From Acidobacteriaceae bacterium (lineage in GTDB: Bacteria; Acidobacteriota; Terriglobia; Bryobacterales; Bryobacteraceae): a DNA stretch of 64,000 bases. Position numbers and translations under genes: made by a program. Shown here one piece after another: positions 33,401 to 41,976 of the stretch. Within the stretch, counting starts at the first letter, position 1. Each line of letters opens with the position of its first letter. Under the pieces are notes generated by a model. The model worked only from the letters and a program-made list of their open reading frames with translations, had not been told where the DNA came from and made no database searches. The DNA lies in assembly GCA_019240475.1 (NCBI GenBank), contig JAFAYI010000031.1:310001-374000 (forward strand). The letters run 5' to 3'.

Positions 33401-34385
33401 AAGTGTATTGTTTCGTTTCGAGTGAACTGGAGCTGCCTATATATGTATCCGTCCCTCCATTTATGTTCTGAATATCCCAACGAAACTGAACGAGGCTGTT
33501 TCCGCCCTGCGCGTAAGAACCTGATCCGTCCAGGGTGACGGGCGAACCGGCGGTTCCGCTTGCAGGGGCGATCACCGCGACAGGCGGTTGTTGACCTGGG
33601 CTCGTAACGTTAATGCTTACGGTGACCGCGCCGCCTGAATACGCACTAAAGTCGGGGTCCTGGTCGACCCCGATGGAGAGGCTTAGCACGGTTTGTGGGT
33701 CGTAGGCTGACGAATACGTTTGTCCGTCATAGGTGATTGTGGGAGCGGTTGAGTACCCGTCTGCAACATAGGGTTGAGATACGCCAGCAGAACCGGACTT
33801 AGGCGGCGGTATTCCGCAGAACCCGCCAGTGCCATTCTCGGTTGTTGCGGAAACAATTCCGTTCACCCCTGCCCAAGACGAGCTTGCCTCGGCGTATTGG
33901 TACCCGTTCTGGCACGCGGTCGACTCCGTGACTGTGTCAGACAGGCTGCCGGAATCGTTCTGCACGATATGATAGTGCGTTCCAGGGGGGCCGAGCACGT
34001 AAACGAGTATCCCGGAGTACTCAGTATTCGCATATGGCGACCAGCCACATCCGTAGTACTCGTTGCACACGTAAGAGGCATTCACGGCGTTCATGGAACC
34101 TTGTAGAGTTACGGAGGCGGAAGAAGATTGGATAGAAGCAGAGACGGACAGCGTTCCCCATGGCCCGCCGCTGGGCACCGGTCTACTGGTCGACCCACCG
34201 CCGGTAGCTGTGGTGAAGTTATAAGGAAAACCTGGATCGAATTGATTCCCGTTCGCGATATTTCCATAAACGGCGAAGTAGGCTTGGGGAGGCTGGTTTT
34301 GTGCCTCCATCGCAAATGGCGAGACTGCCATAACGAAAGAGGCAAATATCGCACTCACTGCGGGAGTGCGTAGCCAGGTCGACAT
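30483..34385 (-). CDS. Giant secreted protein: PKD, C39-like peptidase, dockerin and fourteen tectonin repeats
   Basis: 1300 residues. A signal peptide covers ~1-29 (cleavage near AMEAQN). A PKD-type Ig domain is at ~265-355 (APASGTAGSPVTLDGSGSY ... GTYNVALTV). A C39-like cysteine peptidase region is at ~375-560, with Cys419 in SSKGCALTAIAEVL and His532 in PDHYVVITG followed by NDPGRG. A dockerin type I pair of Ca-binding loops is at ~725-785 (DLNADGIVNCQDLA, DPNNDGVVDLQDLQ). From ~785 to the end run fourteen tectonin repeats of ~37 residues. Secreted peptidase and glycan- or cell-binding roles are inferred. The G+C content is lower than in the housekeeping operons nearby, and it shares only the tectonin part with the gene at 16249. 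Confidence 0.85.
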   Translation of the reverse strand: MSTWLRTPAVSAIFASFVMAVSPFAMEAQNQPPQAYFAVYGNIANGNQFDPGFPYNFTTATGGGSTSRPVPSGGPWGTLSVSASIQSSSASVTLQGSMNAVNASYVCNEYYGCGWSPYANTEYSGILVYVLGPPGTHYHIVQNDSGSLSDTVTESTACQNGYQYAEASSSWAGVNGIVSATTENGTGGFCGIPPPKSGSAGVSQPYVADGYSTAPTITYDGQTYSSAYDPQTVLSLSIGVDQDPDFSAYSGGAVTVSINVTSPGQQPPVAVIAPASGTAGSPVTLDGSGSYAQGGNSLVQFRWDIQNINGGTDTYIGSSSSLETKQYTWYKPGTYNVALTVMDSLGQTGTATVTVLIQSPCAGSTDIPPLPVTDWKQGNWAAGVNVPWAGKPYDHDYSGCESGTVVSNPTFLTMSSKGCALTAIAEVLQYYGAALDPGKLDDTLSAQFTPSGGTWMIGDSFEPGFGACGNIEWASAIAAGVRYGAPLFSYQEVAFDPDVVDSELCQGRPVIAQVSSVSTVLGLPPPYNFPDHYVVITGKQSGDYIINDPGRGSSSNSTLGGSNYVVLTLRLLDPPVFTSSPNSTSPVSAKAVRRSNSPVEGTGSLQISAVQGVDLQLADPLARTTGLLLGNTVQNIPQSSYYTDGIDQHISPTQALAPDYLQNVLYILNPMNGAYTLNISSLNGGSGTIYITRTNDGALKTPQLIQYSLNAGQSATYTFNYVYLPADLNADGIVNCQDLAIVMAAFGSQPGTPGWNPVADPNNDGVVDLQDLQFVEQAIPAGTACQIQGSLGQTSLGADGTAWGLTNSGAIYFFNPQTQSWQQEPGALSQIAVGSANAVWGTNANEQIYRWDINTQSWDYIPGSLSQIAVGSDGDVWGINYIGEIYHFNSQSQAWQQIAGNLKQIAVGFDGAVWGVNGASSVYRFNPGARLFEQVSGTMTHVAVGGDGDVWGLNNTSAYHFDRLTQNWDQTAGSFSQIAVGAGNNVWGLDGSGQLYQYSAQNSTWATVGTTPLAQISAGANGSVWAVDSSNDIYQVIGPPQTSNVFHQASGTLAQIAVGADGNVWGVNSGGQVYILNALTQGWTSVPGELKQISAGFAGNVWGLNADGHIYSFDSVSQNWTNVPGNLQQLAIGANGDVWGINRSQQIYRLDVRTKEWTQLPGSLRQISVGADGAVWGVNYGNAIYKFDALTQRWQQTPGALMQISVGSASNVWGINSEGGAYRFDSQNQSWDYVPGVFLTQIAVGFDGAVWGIDTANLVWTFDAPSQSWAQVPGSLTQISVGADAAVWGIDSSGSVYFYR

Positions 34386-34764
34386 TGGACCCTCCCCTCG
34401 GCTAAGGATCGTGTGGAACGTTCATATCACCTCAGACGTGGCTTGTCAATGAGAACGGCTGGGCTGGCCTGCTTAAGCGGCAACGGAAAGGCTTCAATTC
34501 GGCACAAGAATATGCCGAATTTCCGTATTCCCATAAAGAGGAGATCTGACACTGGGCCTCCGCAAGCCCGGCTGATGGAACAAGTAGGCGCTGTTGGGAC
34601 TAACCGAACCACCAACCTTCCTGGTTCCGACTCGTCATTCAGTGACGAACCGATGCTGCTTCGCACAGAAGCTCTGGATAGTTCAGTCAAGCAGTTGGGG
34701 CGGCGATGCATTATTAAACTTTCTAAGCGCCTCTTGCGATGAGGCGGAGCATCTCCCCTTTACC
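34386..34764. other. Intergenic stretch without a convincing gene
   Basis: The region holds the upstream sides of the giant secreted gene (minus) and of padR (plus). Open frames here have no protein-like features. The only clear structure is the inverted repeat just after it, listed as an operator. Confidence 0.45.
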
Positions 34765-34798
34765 TTCGACACAAGCGATAGTAAACTATAGTGTCGAA
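34765..34798 (+). promoter_or_regulatory. Nested inverted repeats: likely PadR operator and promoter
   Basis: TTCGACAC (34765-34772) and GTGTCGAA (34791-34798) are perfect arms around an inner palindrome ATAGT-AA-ACTAT (34778-34789). The stretch also holds a possible promoter: TTCGAC, 16 bases, TATAGT (34787-34792). It ends 14 bases before the padR start codon, which fits self-repression by PadR. Confidence 0.55.
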
Positions 34799-34812
34799 GC
34801 GAAAGGGAAGAA

Positions 34813-35145
34813 ATGACAGACAAACGCCTGGATCTTCCACAGGGAACGCTCGACCTGCTGATCCTGAAGACCGTCAGCCTGCAGCCGCAGCATGGGTGGG
34901 CCATTTCCGAGCGAGTTCAGCAGATATCGAGCGACGCTTTGCAGGTTCGGCAAGGTTCGCTGTATCCCGCGCTGCACCGGCTTGAGCGCCGGGGCTGGAT
35001 TAAAGCTCGCTGGGACACTACGGACAACAATCGCCGCGCCAAGTACTACGAGTTGACGCGCGCGGGCAGGAAGCAACTCGATAGTCAAGCCGAGACTTGG
35101 CGCAAGTTGACAGTGGCCGTCGGGCACATCTTGAATATGGCGTAG
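34813..35145 (+). CDS. PadR-family transcriptional regulator (acidobacterial ADOP-linked type)
   Basis: 110 residues, a complete winged-helix PadR protein: LPQGTLDLLILKTVSL, HGWAISERVQQIS, QGSLYPALHRLERRGWI and KYYELTRAGRKQL are the family blocks in order. Acidobacteria carry many copies of this short PadR type directly upstream of ADOP permeases. The next gene starts 10 bases after its stop, so the two are one operon. Inverted repeats just upstream are the probable operator. The effector molecule is unknown. Confidence 0.93.
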   Translation: MTDKRLDLPQGTLDLLILKTVSLQPQHGWAISERVQQISSDALQVRQGSLYPALHRLERRGWIKARWDTTDNNRRAKYYELTRAGRKQLDSQAETWRKLTVAVGHILNMA

Positions 35146-35155
35146 GCGGCCGCCC

Positions 35156-37804
35156 ATGTACCGTGACCTGTTACTTCGATTGCGAAGCCTACTCGGAAAG
35201 CGCGCAGTCGAGCGTGAACTCGAACAAGAGTTGCAATTTCATCTTGATCTTGAGGTCGAAAAGCTTATAAGCCGGGGACGAACTCGTGCGGAGGTTCTCA
35301 GAGAAGTCAATCTCGGCTTCGGAGGAATTACCCAGATTAAGGAAGAGTGTCGCCAGGCGCGAGGCGTCGAATTTATAGAGGCAACCATCCAGGATTTTCG
35401 ATACGCAATCCGGGGATTGTGGCAAAGCCCTGGGTTTGCCCTGACCGCGATGAGCACGCTCGCTTTCGGTACAGCAGCGGTGGCGACCGTCTTCACGCTC
35501 GCGAATACGCTTTTCTTCCGGCAATTGAATGTTGATCGCTCGGATCGTATTGTTGTAGTCCAACCCACCCGTGAGCACGGCCGCATTCCCGGATGGGCTT
35601 CGTATCCCGACTACGTTCATTTTCGCGACAGTAGCAAGACGCTTGAGAGCCTGGCAGCCGCGTACCTCACGGCGCCCTTGTTTGTGGCCGTAAATGGACG
35701 TTCACAAGAGATCAATGGCGCAGTCGTGTCGGCGAATTTCTTTCCCCTGCTTCGGATTCGACCGGCGGCCGGACGTTTCTTTCGGTTCGATGAAGACGCC
35801 GTTCCGAATCGTAATCCAGTCGCCATAATCAGTTTCAATTTCTGGCGCGATTGGCTGGACCAATCGAACCACGCCCTCGGTTCCCATTTAAAGATCAACG
35901 GGGTTTCGTTTACCGTGATCGGCATCGTCCCGCCTGGGTTTAGGAGCGTCGGCATAAAGCCGGACGAAATCTATATTCCCACCATGATGGCGAGCGCCGG
36001 ATATCACTTCTGTCAGAACTCGCTCGCAAACGATTGCACCGTGTTCGACATGATTGGGCGGCTCCGCGACGGCCTCGGTGTGGAACAAGCGCGAACGGAA
36101 ATGACCACGATTCTGCCTCCATCGTGGATTGTCGCGAAGGAAGGGGAAAATTCGGGAGTAACGGCGTACCCGCTGCGAGGCGTTCTCGATGCCGACGAAA
36201 CACGCGCGAGTCGCGTGCATTTCGTTGCGTTGCTGACGTACGTGGCAAGTGTGTTGCTTATGATTTGCTGCGCCAATTTGGCGGGTCTGCTTATCGCCCG
36301 TAATAGCGCGAGAGCTCGGGAACTCGCCATCCGCGCTTCGCTGGGGGCAGGCCGCTTGCGGTTGGTCAGGTTATTGATCGCCGAATCATGGGTGCTGGCG
36401 TTGAGCGGCGGGGCGCTCGGCGCCGCGTTGTCCATCGCGCTGACAAAGGGCCTGAATGCGATGTTCTATTCCGTGGATGTTGAAGGGCATCCGATGTATT
36501 ACAACTTCGACTTTGAACCCAAGGTTCTGGTTGCCGTGCTGGCAGTCTCTCTCATCGCGGGTTTGGCGTTCGGTATCGCGCCGGCCCTTCAAGGTGCGCG
36601 CCGCGATACGGCAGAGGACCTGAAACGGCAATCAACCGCGGTGAGCGCCGATTCTCGCGCGGGCAGATGGCTGGCTGGGATTCAGGCGGGCATAGCAGTA
36701 GCGCTGGTCTCGGCGTCCGGCCTTCTCCTATCGAGTGACCGTTTCATAATGAGCGGCGCCAATTTCGATGTTTCGCACGTGGCCCTCATGCGATTGAGGC
36801 CTCGACTGGTCAATCATCCCGTCGAAAACGCGCAGCGTTATTTGCGAACTGTCATTCAACAATTAAACAAGGCGCCCGGCGTCGAGTCCGCCAGCATGGT
36901 GTCTCCCGGAAGTGTTCTTTTGGGCGGAGATGCGCGCGTCTCGCTACCGGACTGGCGGCAGGCGCAGGGGATCACTGTCGGCTACATCGAAGTCGCCCCT
37001 CGGTACTTCGAAACGCTCCGTACTCCAGTGTTGCGCGGTAGAGAATTCGACGACCGCGACACTCTCCGCTCTCCTCGCGTAGCGGTTGTGAGCAGCACGC
37101 TGGCCCGGCAGTTCTGGCCCACCGGCGCCGTGGTCGGTTCGCTGATTGTCGTGAATCGCGAGGTTCGGCAGGTTGTGGGCGTGGTGGCCGACATTCCACT
37201 TCAAAGCCGTTTTGAGCCGCAGCAGCCCTATGTATATGTTCCGTTTTGGCAGAATGCCGCCCAAATGGATGCGCGCGTGTGTATACGCGTGAAAGGCGAT
37301 CCAGCGGCAATGTTGCCGCAACTCGTCAAGGTGGCGAATCGAATCGATCCCGTGGTTCCGATTGCCGAGACCATCCCGCTTTCAGTGTCGATGGCCGGTA
37401 TCTTAAGTCACCTGCGGATCACAGCTACCTTCGTGAGCTACGCAGCCGCTTTGGCTTTGTTGCTGACCGGCATCGGCCTCTATGGCGTCCTCGCCTTTTC
37501 AGTCTCCCGCCGAACGAAGGAGATCGGCTTGCGGCTTGCCGTGGGAGCAACCGTGCCGGAAGTGTTCGCCATGTTAATGCGCGAAGGCATGGCAGCCGTT
37601 TGCATAGGCGTCGCCATGGGCCTTCCGCTCGCTATCGCCGCTTCTGCCCTCGTTCGGCGCCTGCTGTACGGGCCGGCCGCCAACGACGCTCGTGTTTACG
37701 CCGCTGCGGCATTGACGATTGCTGGAATAGGACTGCTTGCTTGCTGCGTTCCGGCGCGGCGCGCGGCCCGTCTGGACGCGGCGGCTGCACTAAAGCAAGA
37801 ATAG
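35156..37804 (+). CDS. ADOP-family ABC transporter permease (MacB-PCD/FtsX, duplicated)
   Basis: 882 residues. A charged N-terminal helix region (RAVERELEQELQFHLDLEVEKL) is followed by two MacB-like halves. Each half has a periplasmic core domain and an FtsX-type membrane part; the first is around LLMICCANLAGLLIARNSARARELAIRASLGAG, the second around LLLTGIGLYGVLAFSVSRRTKEIGLRLAVGA. This is the 'acidobacterial duplicated orphan permease' layout. It has no ATPase partner in the operon, as is usual for the family. Probable role: efflux or envelope-lipoprotein/peptide handling, or mechanical signalling like MacB; the substrate is unknown. Confidence 0.93.
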   Translation: MYRDLLLRLRSLLGKRAVERELEQELQFHLDLEVEKLISRGRTRAEVLREVNLGFGGITQIKEECRQARGVEFIEATIQDFRYAIRGLWQSPGFALTAMSTLAFGTAAVATVFTLANTLFFRQLNVDRSDRIVVVQPTREHGRIPGWASYPDYVHFRDSSKTLESLAAAYLTAPLFVAVNGRSQEINGAVVSANFFPLLRIRPAAGRFFRFDEDAVPNRNPVAIISFNFWRDWLDQSNHALGSHLKINGVSFTVIGIVPPGFRSVGIKPDEIYIPTMMASAGYHFCQNSLANDCTVFDMIGRLRDGLGVEQARTEMTTILPPSWIVAKEGENSGVTAYPLRGVLDADETRASRVHFVALLTYVASVLLMICCANLAGLLIARNSARARELAIRASLGAGRLRLVRLLIAESWVLALSGGALGAALSIALTKGLNAMFYSVDVEGHPMYYNFDFEPKVLVAVLAVSLIAGLAFGIAPALQGARRDTAEDLKRQSTAVSADSRAGRWLAGIQAGIAVALVSASGLLLSSDRFIMSGANFDVSHVALMRLRPRLVNHPVENAQRYLRTVIQQLNKAPGVESASMVSPGSVLLGGDARVSLPDWRQAQGITVGYIEVAPRYFETLRTPVLRGREFDDRDTLRSPRVAVVSSTLARQFWPTGAVVGSLIVVNREVRQVVGVVADIPLQSRFEPQQPYVYVPFWQNAAQMDARVCIRVKGDPAAMLPQLVKVANRIDPVVPIAETIPLSVSMAGILSHLRITATFVSYAAALALLLTGIGLYGVLAFSVSRRTKEIGLRLAVGATVPEVFAMLMREGMAAVCIGVAMGLPLAIAASALVRRLLYGPAANDARVYAAAALTIAGIGLLACCVPARRAARLDAAAALKQE

Positions 37805-37859
37805 GCAATCCTGTTTCAGAGCAAGAGGAACTCTCAGTTCGCGCATAAATCTGCCCATG

Positions 37860-40800
37860 TTACTGCTCATCCCCCGTCGAGGTCACCGTCACCGGAGCGG
37901 CGAACAGCGTAGGCGCGCCCGACGCGGACGCGGATTTATTGTACGCGCCGACGTCATCCCGCAATAAATTGTTTAAAGCCGCAAGATGCTCGTCGAGCTG
38001 TTTGTGCAGCTCCTGCATTCTCGCGTTGATTAGAGCGTTGGGCGGCTGGTCGTAGGCAAAAGCCAGCATTTGCGCTAGCCGGCCCAGTTGCGAGTGAAAG
38101 TCGGCGAGAAAGTGAATGTCGTCTTCGCCGACCTGATGCTGCATATCCGGGTTGTACACAGTCGCCTTAAGCGCCTTCAGCTTGTTGTCCAGATCCTTGC
38201 CTTGCCGCAGCAGGACGATGTAGCGATCTTTGACATCGGGCTCGCTCTCCAGCGTCCTCCAGAAATCGGCGAGCTGCCGCTGCATGGCGTCAATCCGCTC
38301 GATCATGCGATTTAAGGCGCGAAATTCGTTGCGAGCCGTAAGCGCGGCCTCGGTTTGCGCCCGGAAATCGGCCTCGTCGATGTGGAGGTTGGGGTCGGGA
38401 TCTACCGTGACGGACGTCTTCTCGGTATGGCCGTCGACGGTTACGGCGACTGCATATTCGCCGGGAACAACCCGTGGCCCGCGAGTAATGAAGCGCGTCT
38501 GCGCTTCCTCAAGCTCGCCGGGCGGAGGCGGCTCAACCGGAATGTCGGATGCGAGCCGACGCACGCCGCTATAGTGCAGATCCCAAACAAAGCGATTGAT
38601 TCCCGCGTTCGATGGGCCGTATTGAGTGGACACCGCGTGGCCTTGCTGGTCCGTGATCACGATCTTCACGGGTGTTTGATGCTCCTGTTTCTGCTGCTCG
38701 GTGGCTTTGAGTTTGTTCTTCAGAAAGTAATCAATCGGCGCGCCACTGGGCGCATTCGGCGCGGAAAAGGCGACTGGATTGTCTTCGTCCGCCTCCCAGC
38801 GGTTGAACATCGTCGCCGCGCCGCCCTGAAACAAATGGAAATTGCCGGCTTCGACGGCGGCGCTGAGCTGTTCGAGCGGGCGAATATCATCGAATACAAA
38901 AAATCCACGCCCGTGGGTGGCAACGACGAGATCGCGGGAGTGCTTTGCGAATTTTAAATCCCACACCGGCGCGGTTGGAAAATTCGCCTTCAGCGGGCGC
39001 CAGTTCTCGCCCGCATCGGACGAATAGAACAAACCTTGATCGTTGCCCAAGACGAGCAACCCGCGCTGATTCGGGTCCTCGCGCACGACGAATACGGGTG
39101 AATCCGGCAAGCCCGCCCCGATCTTCTTCCACGAGCGGCCGTAGTCGGTCGTCTTGTAGACATACGCGTGGCGATCGTCGAGCTGGTGTGCATCGAAAGC
39201 GGCGTACGCGGTTCCAGCATCGAAAGGCGACACGCCGATCTGATACACGCGCGCCCACGCGGGGGCGCCGGGAATGTTGGGCGTCACGTTTTGCCAGGTT
39301 TTCCCGCCGTCCCGTGTCACCTGGATATAGCCGTCGTCGGCGCCAACCCAGATCACTTTTCCGTCGGTCGGCGCAATGGTGATGCTGATGATGGTGTCGT
39401 AACTCTCCGCGCCGCTAATGTCGTGCTCCACAGGTTCGCCGGAGATTTCTTGCTTGGATTTGTCGTTGTGCGTGAGATCGGGGCTGATGGGCTGCCACGT
39501 TTGCCCTCCATCGGTGGTCTTGAAAAGAACGTTGCCGCCGATATAGGCTTCGTTGGCGTCGCTTTCGGAGACCGCGATCGGCGAAGTCCAGTTGAACCGG
39601 TACTTGAGCTGCGAAGGCGGCGTCTCTTCAACCGAATCGAGAGACGGACGCACGAAATGAGAAAGATGCGTTCCGGTTTGCAGGCGCTCGATGAATCCGC
39701 TTTGCGAATCGACGTAGATGAGGTTCGGATCGCTCGGCGCGGGCACGGCGTATTCGCCATCTCCGCCCACCACCACGTACCAATCGGCGTTCGTGACGCC
39801 ATGCCGGCCCAAATCGCTCGACGGACCGCACCACGCGCTGTTGTCCTGCAGGCCGCCGCATACCGTGTATGGCGTGCGCGAGTCGATTGCGACTTGATAC
39901 ATCTGCTCAATCGGCAAGCCGTCCAGGAACCGCCACGATTTTCCGGCGTTCAGCGTCAAGAACACGCCGCCATCGTTGCCTTGGATGATGCGGTTGGGAT
40001 TGCGCGGGTCGATCCAGATGGCGTGGTGGTCGGGGTGGACGCCGCGATCGGCGACGTGGGCTGTTTTGCCGCCGTCGTCCGATTCCATCAGATCGAAGGA
40101 GAGAAAGTAAACCTTGTTTTCATCGTTCGGCGCGACAGTGAGCGTAGAGAAATAGAATGGCCGGGCATCGAGCGCGTGATTGTCCGTAACCGCGGTCCAT
40201 GTATCGCCCGCGTTCATCGATTGCCACAGCATGCCTTTCTTGGCGCCGATCAATGAGTAGATGTGGTTAGGATTGCTGGGCGCGATCGCTAAACCGATGC
40301 GGCCGAGCGGACCTTCAGGCAATCCCTCGGTAAGCTTTTTCCACGTGTCGCCGCCGTCCGTGCTGCGATAAATGGCGCTCGATTCCCCGCCGTCGACCAG
40401 CATCCACGGATATCGGCGCACATGCCACATGGCTGCGAACAGCACTTGCGAATTGCCGGGCTGCATGACGAGATCGATCACGCCAGTCGAATCGTCGACA
40501 AACAGGACCTTCTTCCACGTTTTGCCTCCGTCCGCGGTGCGGAACAGCCCGCGTTCCGGATTCGGCGCCCATGCATGACCGACGGCGCCGACGAATACGA
40601 TCTCGGGATTCTGCGGGTCAACGACTATGCGCGAGATTTGCCCCGCGTCGCGCAGCCCCATCAAGCGCCAGGATTGGCCCCCATTCGACGAAAAGTAGAG
40701 GCCGGCGCCATCGGTAATATCGTTGCGAATGTTCGCTTCTCCGGTTCCTACCCATACATGATTCGGATTCGCAGGCGAGAGCGCGAGGGCGCCGATGGAC

Positions 40801-41111
40801 GAGGTGGCCTGGTGTTGGAAAATCGGAGTCCAAGTGGCGCCGCCATCGGTGGTCTTGAACACCCCTCCGCTTGCCGCGCCCACGTAATAAAGGTTAGGAT
40901 CGCTCGAGACGCCCTCAACGGCGGTCACTCGCCCTCCCGCTATTGCCGGCCCCAAGTTCCGGAACTTGAGGTTCTTCAGGACATCGTGATTTTCGGATTC
41001 GGTTTCGTGTTCGCTGACCTCTTGCGCGCGCAGGGCGGAGGCGGACCACGTCAAGGTTAGAAGAAGCGCCGCAGCGGCGCCTGCCAGCACCTGTTTCAAA
41101 CTGTTTCGCAT
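37860..41111 (-). CDS. Secreted VPS10/sortilin-like BNR-repeat protein
   Basis: About 1083 residues; ATG at 41111 begins on a good signal peptide (KQVLAGAAAALLLTLTWSASALRAQE) and is preferred to TTG at 41126. The mature part has many Asp-box/BNR repeats (KTTDGGATWTPI, RTADGGKTWKKV, KTTDGGQTWQPI, SSDAGENWRPL) in the form of a large ten-blade-like propeller. A C-terminal helical and Ig-like region of ~300 residues follows (PVKIVITDQQG ... NLHIDEADFRAQ). Such proteins are frequent in Acidobacteria and Bacteroidetes and are often called 'glycosyl hydrolase' or 'VPS10 domain' without biochemical proof. It is transcribed alone, convergent with the ADOP gene. Confidence 0.87.
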   Translation of the reverse strand: MRNSLKQVLAGAAAALLLTLTWSASALRAQEVSEHETESENHDVLKNLKFRNLGPAIAGGRVTAVEGVSSDPNLYYVGAASGGVFKTTDGGATWTPIFQHQATSSIGALALSPANPNHVWVGTGEANIRNDITDGAGLYFSSNGGQSWRLMGLRDAGQISRIVVDPQNPEIVFVGAVGHAWAPNPERGLFRTADGGKTWKKVLFVDDSTGVIDLVMQPGNSQVLFAAMWHVRRYPWMLVDGGESSAIYRSTDGGDTWKKLTEGLPEGPLGRIGLAIAPSNPNHIYSLIGAKKGMLWQSMNAGDTWTAVTDNHALDARPFYFSTLTVAPNDENKVYFLSFDLMESDDGGKTAHVADRGVHPDHHAIWIDPRNPNRIIQGNDGGVFLTLNAGKSWRFLDGLPIEQMYQVAIDSRTPYTVCGGLQDNSAWCGPSSDLGRHGVTNADWYVVVGGDGEYAVPAPSDPNLIYVDSQSGFIERLQTGTHLSHFVRPSLDSVEETPPSQLKYRFNWTSPIAVSESDANEAYIGGNVLFKTTDGGQTWQPISPDLTHNDKSKQEISGEPVEHDISGAESYDTIISITIAPTDGKVIWVGADDGYIQVTRDGGKTWQNVTPNIPGAPAWARVYQIGVSPFDAGTAYAAFDAHQLDDRHAYVYKTTDYGRSWKKIGAGLPDSPVFVVREDPNQRGLLVLGNDQGLFYSSDAGENWRPLKANFPTAPVWDLKFAKHSRDLVVATHGRGFFVFDDIRPLEQLSAAVEAGNFHLFQGGAATMFNRWEADEDNPVAFSAPNAPSGAPIDYFLKNKLKATEQQKQEHQTPVKIVITDQQGHAVSTQYGPSNAGINRFVWDLHYSGVRRLASDIPVEPPPPGELEEAQTRFITRGPRVVPGEYAVAVTVDGHTEKTSVTVDPDPNLHIDEADFRAQTEAALTARNEFRALNRMIERIDAMQRQLADFWRTLESEPDVKDRYIVLLRQGKDLDNKLKALKATVYNPDMQHQVGEDDIHFLADFHSQLGRLAQMLAFAYDQPPNALINARMQELHKQLDEHLAALNNLLRDDVGAYNKSASASGAPTLFAAPVTVTSTGDEQ

Positions 41112-41332
41112 TTGCAAATACCCCAAAATACTTTACGCCATCACGTTCTCGCCGACGTTTATGGAGCAGATGTCGGCGAAGGCTCCCGGACGGCTTCAAG
41201 CGTCTTTGACGCCGGAACAGGGCCGGTTTAGTGGGGTATTCAAATGTGAATCATTGTGACAAGGGCCTCGCTCGCCGAAGGCTCGCTTGTCGCAGGCTTG
41301 TGGCCGCAAGCGCTAGCCCGAAGCGCCCCCGC

Positions 41333-41755
41333 TCACTCGCCTTCAACGGTCAGCGGCTTCGACTGGCGATGGAGGCGCGCCTCTTCTAGAATGGCCTTTG
41401 GAAGCGCGAAGGTGAGTATCTGTCCCGAACTCCCCGCGTTGTACTTGGTCACATAGTACTCGCCGCCGATGTTCACTGCCTCCAGATAGCTGCGCCCCGC
41501 TTCCGGATGTCCGCCTATTGTCAAAGGCAAAGTCGCACGGAACTCTCCATTGCCATACAAGTAGACCACTCCAATAGAACTGGTTGCCGATGGCGTAATG
41601 ATCCGGTATTCGCCCGGATTCAACGTTACGTTTCCGAAATGCGTCTCAACCGGTAAGCGGAAGACTGCTTCTCCTGCCATGGCGAGCGACGTTGTTAACA
41701 CAAAGCCCAGGACTACGCCCGCTGCCCGGAACGCGCGGTTGTTCATGAACTGCAT
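41333..41755 (-). CDS. Small secreted beta-rich protein
   Basis: The ATG at 41755 is supported by an AAAGGAGAT ribosome site; the frame is open earlier but without one. The 140-residue product has a signal peptide (residues ~10-27, VLGFVLTTSLAMAGEA) and a compact beta-rich domain (FGNVTLNPGEYRIITP, EYYVTKYNAG). This type of small periplasmic protein is common in Acidobacteria with no known role. It lies opposite the CadC-like regulator gene, with about 220 bases between starts. Confidence 0.65.
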   Translation of the reverse strand: MQFMNNRAFRAAGVVLGFVLTTSLAMAGEAVFRLPVETHFGNVTLNPGEYRIITPSATSSIGVVYLYGNGEFRATLPLTIGGHPEAGRSYLEAVNIGGEYYVTKYNAGSSGQILTFALPKAILEEARLHRQSKPLTVEGE

Positions 41756-41976
41756 AGCCGATCTCCTTTCGATTCCCGTATGAGGAACCACTTTGCCTCG
41801 GTATTCGTACAACCCTTCAGACGAATGCCTCGCCTTTGCGCACCCTCAGGAGGAAATCAAGAAATGATCAGACCGCAACCGCTTCAGCCAGAATCCGCTT
41901 GGCATTTACATCAAGTTTTGACCGATTTCTCTGGGGTACGAATTGTGGCCGGGCGCGTCTAAACAGGCTGGAGAGC

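Noticed and set aside
39168..40256. 362-codon plus-strand open frame inside the BNR-repeat gene
   Set aside because: Antisense shadow; the minus frame carries the Asp-box repeats.
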